From Pyxicephalus adspersus (Eukaryota; Chordata; Amphibia; Anura; Pyxicephalidae): a stretch of 64,000 nt of DNA. Below, one piece after another: positions 49,680 to 62,890 of this stretch; positions within the stretch are counted from its first letter, which is position 1; the number at the start of each line of letters is the position of its first letter. The stretch covers positions 124,339,437-124,403,436 of the forward strand of contig NC_092860.1 of NCBI RefSeq assembly GCF_032062135.1, in the 5' to 3' direction. Under the pieces are notes generated by a model. That model saw only the letters and a list, made by a program, of their open reading frames with translations, had not been told where the DNA came from and made no database searches. The translations under genes were made by a program, and so were the position numbers.

Positions 49680-51485
49680 CTATTTTCCCTGACAACTGGA
49701 AACAATTCAATGACTCACCAATAATACATAGTTTAATATATAACAATTATTAAAAAGAGGATTTATTAGGATGCTACCCACAGCGATATCAATATATGTC
49801 CCTTTCCGTTAAAAAACTTTGCAAAAACATGGCTCATTCTCTACATGCATCTCATGTAATGAACAATGTTACTTTATATTAAAACCTATAAAATACCACA
49901 AAGACAGTGTGATGGACAAGAAACATATATGATCTCATCCTTGCCTCATATTTCCAAGTGACTTAAAAGGAAAATGCTTAGGTGGGCCAACCATTTTATT
50001 AATTTATTTTTTACTATGATCATTTTTATCTTAGTACAATATGAGTATTATCAGAAAGCTAACATCAGCTCTTTAATTTGGGTTGTGTGCTATGCTGTAA
50101 GGAATATATTCCCTGGCACACATATATATAAATGTGTTTCATGAACTGCTACATTTATTTCTGCCTTATTGCTTCTAATATTGCTCAAAGATTTTCATCA
50201 ATGGGTGTGATACGTCATAACAATTTCCATGTGATCTTTTATTGGTATTTAGGACCTATACTGATTCCTTTTGCAATATATTAGTGTTTAAAGGTTTATG
50301 ATTTGATTTAATAAATATGTGTCTATACCATGTGATTTATCTCCAATGCTGTTTTATAGGGAACTGTGTTTGAAACTGGAAATTACTGAATAAATAACAA
50401 AATGCCTTTATTTAAAAATGTATGACTGAGATGACTTTTAGCCTTAGTTTGAACCTTGTGTCTTATCGTCTTTTCTTTATATATATTTTGGGTGATGATT
50501 GTATCTTTTTGTGTATTTGACCATTATTTATGTGAGGACAGGTTCGGTATAAATAAAGAAGCTTTGTTTACTTCCAAAAGACATTTAAAGCAAATAAAAA
50601 AACATACTGAGAATCATCCTAATATCATCAAGCAGTAAATAAGTAAAAACATTCTGCAAAATCATGTGGAAAGCCTTGCCAGAACAGGGAATGAGCGGTG
50701 GTAGTGGGCGGGTGGTGTTTACAGACATCTAATTTTGTAATACAATATTTAAAAAGTTGATAGCGGTATGATAGTCAGGTGTGCAGAAACATTTAGTTGT
50801 GTAGTATAAAGCAAGAGCGATGATTTAAAGGTTTGTGTCATGTTAGGAGGGGGCCTTATCCCCATAATGTGGCCCCACAATGTTTTGCAGGGGTTTGGGG
50901 CAGGGAGCTTTTTGGAATCTGGAAGTCCTTTTAAAAAGGGGATTTGCAGATATACTCACTGAGGAATGAGTAATGTTGGACGTTCCTAGAAAAGGATTAA
51001 AGCAGCTCTAAAAAATAGACACATAATGCAAAGGTAAAAAAATATTATACATCTAATAATTGCAGGAATTTTTAAGTATAAAAAGGGCTTTGCAAGCTAT
51101 TAAAACCCCTCCAAAAACTTATTGCAAACTTGTAACAATGTTCCCCAAGCAAGCAACTACAATTCAAGTGCATGAAGGTGGCAGGGAAGTCAAACACTAC
51201 ACTGCATTAAGTACCCAAAAAAAACCAAAACCTGTTCATTTGCATGTATACCTGTATTTTGCAAGCTTTAAGACTCAAAACTCAAAAACTTACAGACTCT
51301 TGTAAAAAACACTAGTCTGAACATGGCTTTAAAGTGTAATCTGCTAGTTCTATTAACTCGCTATGCCATATGGATGAAGATGAGATGAGATGTGATTGAA
51401 GACGTGATTGAAGTCCAGTCAGCGTGACTACCTAACTGCCTCCAAAACTTTCAATGGAAAAATACCTGTAGACAAGAAGGAATTC
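49680..51485. other. Intergenic, nothing recognised
   Basis: AT-rich, no exon-like segment or known repeat family seen. Confidence 0.65.
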
Positions 51486-51487
51486 TT

Positions 51488-51625
51488 AGATTGTAAGCTC
51501 TTCGGGGGAGGGTCCTCTCTTCCCCGTGTCACTGTCTGTATCTGTCAGTCATTTGTAACCCCTATTTAATGTACAGCGCTGCGTAATATGTTGGCGCTAT
51601 ATAAATGCAGTTTATTTAATAACAG
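51488..51625 (+). mobile_element. Short SINE, plus orientation
   Basis: Reads TTAGATTGTAAGCTCTTCGG, GAGGGTCCTCTC, TCACTGTCTGTATCTGTCAG, then TGTACAGCGCTGCGTAATAT and TTGGCGCTATATAAATGCAG. Full length of about 138 bases in sense orientation. Confidence 0.85.
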
Positions 51626-51629
51626 AAAA

Positions 51630-52734
51630 TTTAAAAAAAGCCTTATGAAAGAGAAGCAAGGTAGCCACTACTTTTAAAGACTGTCGCAGTATATCACATT
51701 TTTATTTTAAGTGGTAAATACCGTAAGTCTTTTTAGAATAAAAGATCTTGGTAAATGCAGGGGTACAAGAGACATGTTCCATTTCAGTGGGTTTCTGATA
51801 TTGGGGTCAAGCTATATTATGTAAATGAGACCCATGCCGGTCTCTAATCCCTTTCATCACTCTCATCTAATTCCCCCTTTAACAAGGTCCAGACAGGGGT
51901 CACAAAACAAGAAATGTGCAGTTTGATTTTCTCTAATGACAGAACCATTATAGTGCTAGTTACATTTCACTATTTACCTTATGTTAATAGATATAACTGC
52001 AGGAGATTTCACTTTAACCTTTGAAGCAGATAAGGGGAAAAATGTGATGAAGGGTTAAACAAAATGCTTGAAAATGTGAATATTTTATTCTTGACTAGCC
52101 TGCACGCCATTGAGTGAAATGATGCATACATCCCTTTGCAAATATTATGATTCTGTGATTTTCTCTGGTTTAAATCTGGGACACAAAACCTTTGGAAATC
52201 TCTAAATAAGCCCATTTGATTCCAGCCTCTACCATGAATAGAAAATTACTTTCCGCTAACACCAGTTTTGCTAAATGGAGCTTGCTAGGAATGTGCTTTT
52301 TTTCCTCACCAAAAACAAGCCATAGGTTCTTTTCTGAGTCTGTGCTTGTTATATGTAAATAATGAAAAGGGGGTTCACGCATTTACCACCTCCAGGACAC
52401 AACTGACTTCACAGCCTACAGGATAAATTCTTCATCATCCATTTTCTTAGTGGTTTTAGAATATATTTGATGTGGCTCCAAGAAATACAACATGTCCCCA
52501 GAGTTGTGGACATCAGTGTAACACAAGAATTATTTTGTTTAACTCTTCGCCTTACTTTCAGTATGGTTACCAGGACAGAAGTAATGGGAAATTTATGCAA
52601 TATGGACACAAATAGGAGCATTTACAGAAATTTTGATAAAAGTTCTCCCATTTCACAATTTTTAACACTGTACTAGTTATGTATATCAGCATTTCTTCAT
52701 GCTTTTTAATAAGAGGATCAATTGATATAACTTT
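51630..52734. other. Intergenic, nothing recognised
   Basis: AT-rich; overlapping open frames of about 70 codons near 52409-52676 have no family motif. Confidence 0.6.
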
Positions 52735-52975
52735 CAGGTCCTCAGGGAACCCCTGCTATAATTACTAAATCCATAGCTCACAGTATATTATCATGTTGGT
52801 CAATGGGAAGAATGCCTCTTAGATTGCTGGCTGGAAGAATGTCATCCTTACAGATAGCCAGAAAGATCATTGCTGTCACCTAAACTGACCCAAGAGTCAC
52901 AAGTTGCTAATTTCTCATGGAACCCTCTGGAAGAACCCTGGGGTTCCATGTAACACTGGTTGGGAATCACTTGTG
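52735..52975. mobile_element. hAT-type MITE relic
   Basis: The right part, in reverse, reads GTGATTCCCAACCAGTGTTA then ATGGAACCCCAGGGTTCTTC; the left part has CCTCAGGGAACCCC. Same family as the cleaner copy at 55.73 kb (shared AAGAATGTCATCCTTACAGA in opposite sense). Ends are eroded and no clear target duplication was found. Confidence 0.6.
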
Positions 52976-53389
52976 TATACCATAAAACAGAAAGCTAAAA
53001 GATTTCACATTGATAATATTTATTGTAATAATTTAAGAATAATTTACTAAGGGCCACTTAATTGGTCTTACAAGAGTATTTTTTATGTGTAATATAATAT
53101 TAGTTAAACCATGTAACATTCTATTAACTTTCTGTGTACATCTAATACTTTTTGAAGAAAACCAAACCTATCATGGTTCTATGGCAGAGTTTTCCTAGGT
53201 GTAGGGCCAGTTCAGACGCACAGTGAAGTTACGCCTCCTCAAGCCCACAAATGCCCTAAAAACGGCTACATGTTAGATTACAGCTAGTTACATGTGCATA
53301 GGGACCACCCATAGCTAATGGAGGGGGCAGTAGTTTGTGGTTCAGTGCCACCCTGTGCCTCCTACTGTAAAATGTTACTTCATTCAAGA

Positions 53390-53535
53390 ACTATTATTAT
53401 TAATATTATTAATAAACAGGATTTATATAGCGCCAACATATTACACAGCGCTGTACATTAAATAGGCGTTGCAAATGACAGACGAATACAGAGAGTGATA
53501 CAGGAGGAGGAGAGGACCCTGCCCCGAAGAGAGTC
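53390..53535 (-). mobile_element. Short SINE, minus orientation, with ATT/TAA tail
   Basis: ATTATTATTAATATTATTAA then AACAGGATTTATATAGCGCC, ACACAGCGCTGTACATTAAA, and GAGAGGACCCTGCCCCGAAG. Very close to the copy at 46.6 kb. Confidence 0.85.
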
Positions 53536-53539
53536 ATGC

Positions 53540-54845
53540 TGGGAAGGCCAAATGGCTTTCACAATGTCAATGATTGTTCCCATTGCTGTTATGAATTTAG
53601 TACAACATAATCAATGTGGCTCATACACTGAAGAGCCAATGATTAACAGGGTGTTCTTTTCATTACATTATGTCTGCCTAATATATTGTATAAACAGTAT
53701 TCAAGAAAGGATTTTTTATTTTGATATTCAGAAAATAAGTTTCATCTAGGTTATGATTATTTTTTATGTAGGGATCTAATCCTACTGATTTGTGGGAAAA
53801 GAAGGATTTTTCCCTCTGTGAAATTAAATTGGCATGGGGTATTTGTTTCGCCTTCCTCTGGACTAAATCTGTTGGAATTTATGAGATGATAAGCTTGATT
53901 GACATTTGTCTTTTCTCAACCTTAATAACTCTGTAAATTTAGAAAATCAGCTTAGGTTATTAAGCCTTCATCCTTTTAATTTCTTTATAAATCATTGTTT
54001 TTCAATCCACCATATTCTACATGTAACAGAAAATACATTTTGCAAAGCTCTCATACTGCATTGTAATTATTAGCTATAAATTGTGTATGCAGAATTAAAT
54101 GATCAGAATATATAAAAACTCAACATGGTTTTGGAAGTGATTGGGCACCATGTCAAACTTTTATTGGAAAAAATGAAAAGACAAATTCTAAGACATCATC
54201 CAGATTTTACTGACACGAAAGCTTTATTATCAATATGAAAAAGTATATTATGTAAAAAATCAACGTTATAATTGTCATCTTCACTGCTTTATCAGAAACA
54301 CTATCTATCAAATGTTGCACAAAGGCAAATGAATAATAAAGAACCTCGCCTTGCAAATTCTGTGCCATTCACTGTCTTCACTCATGCCTGATCACATAAT
54401 CAGTTGTGTTCACTTGGTCTTACATTACAAATCTGCTTCACAGATGTTCTGAATTCTGTTATCCATTATTTCTGCAGCAGAATACATTACCCATTCACAG
54501 CATTCACTACCTCTGAAAGATCTTTAGAACTTAATAGTCACTTTTTGTAATATACATACCTGTATTGTATGCATGTTTTTTAGTTTCACACCTTTTAAAT
54601 TGGTTGGTCCGAAGAAGACGATGAACCTCTGCAAAAAGCATCAGAAAAGCATCATTTTAATTTTTAGGTGTTCTTTAGCATACCACAGATCTACACATAT
54701 TAGGCCTTTATATTGCGAATATTATATCCACTTTTGGACTGCCTTGTAAAAGACATAAGGAGATTTGGAGTTTTGTAGGGTACCTTGTTATGGACCTAAA
54801 AAACATCCGGGATTTACTTTTTCATGTATGTATAAAGGACACTGT
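53540..54845. other. Intergenic, nothing recognised
   Basis: AT-rich sequence without exon-like or repeat signatures that I can name. Confidence 0.6.
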
Positions 54846-54860
54846 AACTGTTAACTATCA

Positions 54861-55517
54861 TTTTTTTGTTTCAATCATTTTATTAGTTTTCAGTAATACA
54901 AACATAAATATAACAAAAAAGGGAATACGAAGAAAAAGGACAAAATGTAGATATAATAGGGGTTAAACCTCCACATAATCAAGAAAATAGTACAGTACTT
55001 ATGTCGCTTTTCGTACGTAAACCATGAACAGTATATATTGGGGGAAGCTCCAAGGGAATTCAAGAAAAACCTGGAAAAAACAGGGAGGGGGGATTTATAG
55101 CCAAAAGTGCTGTATCAAACATTATTTTCCTTATAAAGAACATAAAATATATAAAACATTCAACCATGAGATCCTTGTCGTAAGTCTTGTTTACCATCTC
55201 AGGATAAACCTGAATATGTCACAGAGACCTCTATTTGTACAACTTAAAGGCAGGAGGGAAAAGCCATGAGGTGGGGGTGGGTATGGACTTAGGGGAGTGT
55301 GGGGGGAACCTGACTGGCCCAGTATTCGTTCGTTCTCCTATTCCGCAAGCCCGTAAAACTAAAGCTAACTCTTCCGTGTCTTTGATTCTCTGTAAGCTCA
55401 TGGCCACATCAATTTGAACTGGGGTGATTCCTTAAACCAGTCCCATACGGACCACGTCAGTTTATATTGCGCCATCTTATTCCCATCTTCTGCAACTAAT
55501 AACTCCATACGTTGAAT
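54861..55517 (-). mobile_element. 5'-truncated L1-type retrotransposon, 3' end only
   Basis: Flanked by an 18-base direct repeat, CTGTTAACTATCATTTTT, at 54848-54865 and 55518-55535. The left side continues as a T run (the poly(A) tail on the minus strand). Next to it is the reverse complement of an AATAAAATGATTGAAAC signal. On the minus strand the first about 120 bases read RMELLVAEDGNKMAQYKLTW then SVWDWFKESPQFKLMWP and stop, like the C-terminus of a frog L1 ORF2. A 3' UTR of about 530 bases follows. Target duplication, tail and 5' truncation are the hallmarks of target-primed reverse transcription. Confidence 0.82.
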
Positions 55518-55733
55518 CTGTTAACTATCATTTTTATCAGTTTTGTGCAAAAAGTTATTGATTTTATAACAAACTGTAAAATTATATAATTGTTTTTTTT
55601 ACTTATATAGGATAACATAAGATAGATCCTGCAGGGGTGATACATTTCTCTAGTATAAAAAGTTTCATTATTACTTTTATTCTTATCACAGGACCCTGAT
55701 ACAGTAGTGGGAGTTACATACCTGAGTCTAACA

Positions 55734-55993
55734 CAGTGTTTCTCAAACCACAGGTTCCTGGATGTTCCTTGAACAGTTGGAGTCTCTCAGGTCAGTATAA
55801 CTGACACCATTGGTATTTTTGGCTATCTGTAAGGGTGACATTCTTCCCATGGGCCAGCAACATGGACGTATTCTTCCCACCGATCACCACACTAATGTAC
55901 TGTGAGCTGTATATATAGTTGTTACAGAAACAGTTCCCCAAGACCAGAAAGTCATTTCAAGAAATCCCTTATGGTAAAGGTTGCGAAACATTG
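55734..55993. mobile_element. hAT-type MITE with 8-bp target duplication
   Basis: Starts CAGTGTTTCTCAAACCACAG and ends with the reverse of CAATGTTTCGCAACC. Flanked by GTCTAACA (55726-55733) and CTCTAACA (55994-56001), seven of eight bases equal. About 260 bases, non-coding. Confidence 0.85.
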
Positions 55994-56289
55994 CTCTAAC
56001 ATGAGGTTATAATGATACAAAATGTGGTAATGCCATACTGCTGTTCTTCTAATAGAATTCGGGTGACTACAGAATAATAGAATGGAAACATGAGATTGCA
56101 ATGACAAGTCATTTAGGCATTGAATGGTTCCAAATCTATCCATAGATTTAAAGCTATGCCACTAATAAAAAAATGAATAGCATGTTACCAGATCCAACAA
56201 AAAGCAGCTTTATCTGCAATATTCACTGTAACCTAGGGATGCCCCCTACAGTGTTTCTTTTTGCCCCCTAATACCCTCAGTGTGAACGC

Positions 56290-56450
56290 CTCTTAGATTG
56301 TAAGTTCTTCGGGGCAGGGTCCTCTCCTCCTCCTGTGTCACTGTCTGTAACTATCTGTCATTTGCAAAACCTATTTAATGTACAGCGCTGTGTAATATGT
56401 TGGCACTATATAAATCCTGATTATTAATATTAATATTAATAAAGCCAACA
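56290..56450 (+). mobile_element. Short SINE, plus orientation, with (TAATAT) tail
   Basis: TTAGATTGTAAGTTCTTCGG, GGCAGGGTCCTCTCCTCCTC, TGTACAGCGCTGTGTAATAT, TTGGCACTATATAAATCCTG, then TTATTAATATTAATATTAAT. Complete sense copy. Confidence 0.85.
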
Positions 56451-56454
56451 TCTT

Positions 56455-57394
56455 CAACTTATTTCCTTTAGGACCAGACTGTCATGAGCTGCCCCAGCCT
56501 ATGACTAGACATTTACAAGAAGCAAATGAATATATTCTGCTTTTTGTTACTCTCATTACTTCTCCAGATCTCCAAGCATCTTGTGATAATATAAACTGCC
56601 TCCATGTGCTGTTTCTTTCTCCCACATTCCAGTCCTGCTGTACAGTGTACGGGTCAAATGATACTAGATCTAATTTAGGTATTGCATTACACTTACTAAA
56701 ATACATCTACTGACATGCATTAAATACAAAACTGCAATCATTTTTATATCTGCCTTGCTTTAACAGTTTATGGCATGTAATGGGAGAGTCAGGACTGTAG
56801 AGAAAACAACCAAATAAGGTAACTGTCAAATGTCTATGAATATCTTACATGTCTTTACATTGCATCCACTGGATGTTTGTAAGTCAGAACTTGAGTCTCA
56901 CATACAATTCAAACATAACATAAAACATAAAAAGTTATAGCACATAAATACTGTCTCAGTCTTTGATCTAAAGATTTATTGTTAACTGCATAGGAAAGCA
57001 TTTGCTAAATACACAGTAATAATACATTTTTCCTATTTTGAGAAATAAAATTTGTATTTTTTCATTATGCTTAGTTAAGTGGTGGATTTGTTTTTACTAA
57101 AATAGTGATTGTGTATTTTTTTAGCTTCATTTTTTTTTTGCATTTTTTCTGGCATTTTGGGGTGAATAAAATCAGCATTTTATGACCACTTTAGGCATTT
57201 AGTCTGATCTGCTCAATAATGTTTGATTTACAATGTGAACTCATAATTATTCTACTCAAAGAATTAGGATGTTGGGTAATTTATAGACAGCAGTGTGACT
57301 GCAGTTTTAAATCTGACCACAAGAGGGCCACTGGGTTTTTACTGTGTGCAGATTCAGTGAACATGTTCTACAGTGGGCAACCAGCATACTAATA

Positions 57395-57482
<88 letters not shown>

Positions 57483-58220
57483 CTGCATTTTCATGGTATT
57501 GTTATTGATTACATTCTGAGGAACCCATTCAACCCATACTAGGCTGAAACAACATACCATAATTATAAATTTATATAAAAAGTAAACCAATAAATAATCC
57601 TATATTAAATAAAACATTCAACGAATCATTACAACTCATTACAACTTCATAACATGATTTGCTCAATATGTAATAATAAAATCGCACTAAAATCATTCAA
57701 AACAATGTCTCTAGTATATGGAAAATCTTATACATATACACACTAAAATCTGTTTTATTTTAATATTTGTTCCATTTTCTGACTTTCTTATAGATGTTTA
57801 CTCTGCTTCATCAGAATTCATTTAAACACAACAGAACATTATTTTTAAAGTTGTCATTTAGGAAAAGATGGATTCTTTCACATTGCCAGTATACACAGAA
57901 GTGACAAAAGGCTATTAAAAAATCTTTTACATTCTCATTACTCCTTATTTGACCTATAATATATTACTATTTCTTTTACTATCTTAAGGTGTATCTGGGA
58001 AACTCCAATAAAACTGAGATTTAGAATCTCAATAAGATATATTTGAACAACCATTAAAAAAGAACCCAATCAACTGATTAAATAAAAAAGTATCAACATA
58101 GAAAAAATGAAGTTTCCTATGACAAAAATTGTTCTGCTGCTTGTCAGGGCATTATTGGTGATGGCATGAAATGGTTGTACAGATATAACCTATATATACA
58201 TATATCCTACTGTTTGAGTA
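56455..58220. other. Intergenic; TA microsatellite, otherwise unrecognised
   Basis: Contains ATT/ATA runs and a TA microsatellite at 57390-57478. The block at 56470-56700 has open frames of about 70 codons on both strands and may be an unnamed repeat; no gene is supported. Confidence 0.55.
57422..57478. repeat. (TA)n microsatellite
   Basis: About 28 uninterrupted TA units preceded by imperfect AAT/ATT units from 57390. Confidence 0.96.
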
Positions 58221-58221
58221 T

Positions 58222-58322
58222 GAACCCTATTTAATGTACAGCGCTATGTAATATGTTGGTGCTATATAAATCTTGGTTATTAATAATAATAATATTAATA
58301 ATATTCATAATAATATTATTAA
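58222..58322 (+). mobile_element. Short SINE, 5'-truncated
   Basis: Begins at AACCCTATTTAATGTACAGC, missing the first half of the family, then ATGTTGGTGCTATATAAATC and a long TAA/TTA tail to 58322. Confidence 0.8.
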
Positions 58323-58329
58323 TATTTGT

Positions 58330-61060
58330 TTTTTGCTTTTTGCTAAGCTTGCTAGCCCCTGTTGCACTTATATTTACCTTCTGAATAGATCTTCCAGGCA
58401 AATGTGATCGCAGCACCATATATTCTTTGAGACCTATACTGGGACATTGCAGCAAGCATAAGATGGAGGTTGCAATGAAAATTTGGCACCTTGTGACTTT
58501 CTTTTCTTTTTCTTAAATTAAATCAGTACTTAAAGGGAAACACTTTCAGTCAGTGGATGCAGTAAATATAAAAACCCCAGATATCTTGATACACCTGACA
58601 GAAACTGATCGTCTATGCCTTTGACCAGTGGAAAACAATCCTGCATCTGTGCTTAATTGTGACTGGAGAGAATATTGAAGGGGACAACCATTAAACTTGT
58701 CATGTATATAAATAAAAGTGAGTTATGATATCAGGCTCGTTATTTAATAGACAGACTTCATATACATACCAGGCTTGCATACTTGGAATAAAAAGAACCT
58801 AACTTGTGGGAAAGAGTAAAATCATTTCCCATGTCGCTACCAAAATGATAAATATCATGGCATTCTTTACAAGTCCGTGTTTATTTATTTTGTGCTGGAC
58901 AAAGTTAGTTACTGCTGTATATTGACTCCCTCCATTCTTCCCGCGCCTCTTCCTGACAGATGCTCCATTACAGTTTGTAGTGTGAAAATTCCCAGTCATT
59001 TATAGATAACCATCTGTGAACAACAATTGGAGCTTTCATGTCGACTAGGAATAGCTAACTGCCACTCCCCTGTGCCACAATTTTATTTACATGAAACTGG
59101 CATTTTACAGGAGCAGACCTCCTGCAAACTAATACATGCAATGCATGCATTGCTGCCAATAGCCTGCGTTCTTTTTAATATGGTACATTGAAATCTGGGA
59201 ATGGCAAGTTGTGTGCACATTGCTATTATTATTGCTATTATTAATATTATCATTATTATTAATAATAATAAACCGGATTTATTTAGTGCCAACATAATAC
59301 GCAGTGCTGTACATTGCTACCCAACATGGCTAAAAGTGTTCCACATATTTAACAAATGACAACATTTATTTTACTATATTCTGTAGCTGTGATGTAGCTT
59401 ACACTACCTCTCCAGAAATAGACTTTTCAAATCCTTCCCGATAACCCAATAAAAAAAGATACACAATGTGAAGTCTGGACTAATGATCTACATACCCAGC
59501 ATTCCAGTATTGCTCTTAGTATAGATTTCTCTGTGATATATAAATAACCAATATATTGCCATCTTTGCTTCGCGAACAAGAAACATTTTTTCAGGTCAAC
59601 AGCTCCAAGATGAGCTGAATAAAGAACTTCCTCTGATTACTGCAAGTGGAAAATATAAAAATACCAGTAATCAGAGTTGTCTGACCAATTTATTAGTTTT
59701 AAAGTCAAGGCTATCTGATAATTATTTTTTTCATAAAAGAAAAGCTGGCAAAAGAGGCTTGTCAGCTCGAGCTGGCCTCCTCTTTAAATATAAGCAGAAC
59801 GTACATTAGAAAAGGGATCATTATCTGTATGGCAACACCAAATGTATTCTGCAAATGTGAAAATATTATCTTGGATTATCACAGAAAGGGAGGGGGGTTA
59901 AAATTAATCTACAAGAATGGCAGAAAGCCCCTTTAACAAAGGTTCAGAGATTATTCCTTTGGCACATAATTCATGTATGATGGAGCTTTTCTTTTTATCT
60001 CACATATCACTCATGATGATGCCTTGGTAGGGGTGAGTACAGACACAGAATAGACCTCACTATCTCAAGTTATCTTAATAGGAAAACGTAGTCTTTTATT
60101 TTCCACTTAATCTTTATTGTATTGGTTTTACAGCATTTATTACAAAAGAGGATAAAATGTTGGAAATATTGGCCACTGTTTCAATTTCATTTAAGTGCAG
60201 TAAGAATAAAGCCAAGTTGTATCGAAATTGAAGAAACAAAAATAAACAATCCATCTCGTGGTTACATATTGTGATATGTTTGAATTATTATTTATTATTA
60301 ATAATAATGATGCATCTAAATATTCCTTCTCTGGGTTGGATTCATGGGGAAAATGATAGAAAAGCTGGTGTTGGGGTAGTTAAGGGCAGAGGGGTAGTAA
60401 AGGTTTGCTGGCAGGGGGAAAAGGGTGGGGGTTTGTTTCTCTGCACCTTATTTACCAAGCTAATGAAAATGTTTCTTGCATGAGAATCATTTAGTAAAAT
60501 TTAAATTATATTATTCACATGGGGGCATTTGATTTTATTCAATACTTACTCTGAGTCTGCATCCTGCTTTGGAGTGCCACACAATGAGATTGATTTACTA
60601 GGAGTTTAGGATGTTAGTTTAGTAAAGTGAATTATCATTCTGCAAAGGATATTTCACATTCTCTAGCAAAAATGCATCTGCTAAACGATACATAATAGTA
60701 TGCAAAGAAAAACATTTGTACTGGTGCATGATTGAATGGCTAAAGTCAGCAGAGCATCACATCATTTATGAAAATGAATGAATTATCCTTTGTAGAGTAA
60801 TAATTAATTTTGCTAAATCAACAGTCTAAACTCTCTTCTTAAAGTCAAGCTCAAGCTGATTTTAGCTGGTGGTGTTTATTGCTCTTTTATTAAGTGGATT
60901 AGGGAACATCTAGAAGTGATATATATGGCTAAGAAGTATCCTGATATCCTACCTTTTGTATTGATTCCCACTTACGAAATAGCAATGCATTTCTTGGTAT
61001 ATCAAGGTGCCTAGGCATTCCCTAACTTACAACCTCTTTATTGCATATCTGTAGTATGAG
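58330..61060. other. Intergenic; one SINE tail, otherwise unrecognised
   Basis: Apart from the SINE end at 59222-59315, I see no gene or repeat. A low-repeat stretch at 59570-59900 carries several GATA-type motifs (see findings). Confidence 0.55.
59222..59315 (-). mobile_element. Short SINE, 5'-truncated, minus orientation
   Basis: ATTATTATTAATAATAATAA then ACCGGATTTATTTAGTGCCA and ACGCAGTGCTGTACATT. Only the tail part is present. Confidence 0.78.
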
Positions 61061-61066
61061 ATCTAA

Positions 61067-61392
61067 GGCTACGTTCACACATCCAATGGTTCTCGTCTGA
61101 TAATTGGCTCAGGACTGATATCAAATGAGAATTCAGCGTGTGTACAGTGCCCGTCGTCCATCGTCCGACCGTCCTGGCGGACCCATGGGCGATGGACGAC
61201 GAATGATCATAATAGAAGAGAAGTGGAGAGCGCACAGCAGGGTGCCGCTCTGTCATTCTCCCCCTCCCCGCTCCATAGAGCAGAACAGTGCTGTAAGTGC
61301 AGCACTCATTCATGCATCGTGCAGTCCTTAGTCTTGGAAAGGATCGTGAAAGATCCTTTCCAACGACAATTATTGCACGTGTGTATGTAGCT
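61067..61392. mobile_element. Harbinger-like MITE, copy 7
   Basis: TAA then GGCTACGTTCACACATCC; the right end is the reverse of AGCTACATACACACGTGC followed by TTA. The interior matches copy 2 closely: GGAGAGCGCACAGCAGGGTG, CCATAGAGCAGAAC, and GGATCGTGAAAGATCCTTTC. Confidence 0.85.
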
Positions 61393-61399
61393 TTAGGCG

Positions 61400-62885
61400 T
61401 TTCTACCTCTGACTGCTAGTCTTAGAAGATTTAGAATAAGATTTGCCGATGTCCCCTGTGTGCTGCTCATTGTTCTCCTTGCTGGAGCCTCCACACCGAT
61501 ACACAATACAGAAGATGTCTGGTAAATTGTAAATATTTTAATGAATGTTTTTGTTGATATTTTTTATTTTTACAAATTTGTCAAATACAAAGCTCCATCT
61601 ATTAGGCAAGTTCCCAAATTTTTCTAGTAAATAAATTAACAAAAACATGGAAGCACAAAGTTAAAAAGGTCAAACATTTTAAAGGTGTAATTTTTAGTTA
61701 TACAAATGCTAATACATAAAAATAGTTCATCTTTCAAAATATTTTTCTTTAAACTGTTCTTTCAATATTGATAAACATTTTTGGTTATACTTCAGTCATA
61801 AGATAATTTTTTTGCTCCTACAAGTACACATGAATGTTATGGTGTGAATGTGAATGTGAAGGTGTGGTAGGTTTACTATAAACTAATGTACTCTGTACTT
61901 ATTATTACGTAATTACATGTATTGTATATGCAAGTGGAATGACCTGGAATGTGACCTGGTATCAGCCTCTTGCAGTTCTTGTATAGCGGAGCTTAAGTGA
62001 TAGTTGAATGAGCAGCACAACAACACAATCAGGGTTTCTGATTTTGACGACATTGTCTACACAGAGAGTACAGTTTGTAGAATCTAATATATAAAATCTG
62101 ACAATTAAAGGATCATTGTTATCAGTACAGAACATAGATGACAAAAACATAACAGTAATTATTAGCAATGTCTATGGGGGATAGCCAAGGGTTGAGAGTC
62201 AGAAGTTTGCTCTGAGATTCGGCAGAGAAAACACAGAAAACAAGGAAACAGGATGAAATGAATAGACTACAATTGACTAAAGACTAGCCACCAGATGGTA
62301 AGAGAAGGGTCTTGTTAGATAGTTATACATAAGAGTGCTTACTTTATCAAAATTTCCAATGGTGACGTTGGGTTTGAACCCCATGATCTATAGTATTGTC
62401 TTAATGATGACAGTTGGTGGTGACTAGAGCAAAAGAAAAGCAAGTAACATGATATAACACATCAGTGAAATATAGACTTGCTACAGACCAAGCAAGAAGT
62501 AATGACAAAAGCTAAACTAAGAATGTATAAAAACATTGTAGGTACAGCACTGGGAAATACAAGGCTTTAATGAATAAGGAAATACCAAAAACTGAAGCTA
62601 AAAGGAAGCTAAAAAAACATCAGCTATGGGAACTCATAGACTAATTAATCCATGAAGACAACAGGTGTCAGGTGTTTGAAACAAAGGTTTAAAGTGCATG
62701 TATATGGAAAATCCAACATTTTGGGTTGCCATCAGAGCAATGGAAGAGTAACAATTCTCCAGTGGGGGCACTTCTCTGTGACAAACTTTTTGTTAACTTT
62801 GGAGAGATTTCCTTTCACTTATTATTGCATCTTTGGGACCGGAAGTGAGGAAAAATCTTCCTAGTGGGCTGCCGACACATAAGTG
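61400..62885. other. Intergenic, nothing recognised
   Basis: AT-rich. No exon-like segment or nameable repeat. Confidence 0.6.
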
Positions 62886-62890
62886 ACTTA

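Noticed and set aside
56482..56713. Possible exon of the next gene (overlapping 74- and 70-codon frames)
   Set aside because: The sequence does not resemble CORIN or another family I know, and it looks repeat-like.
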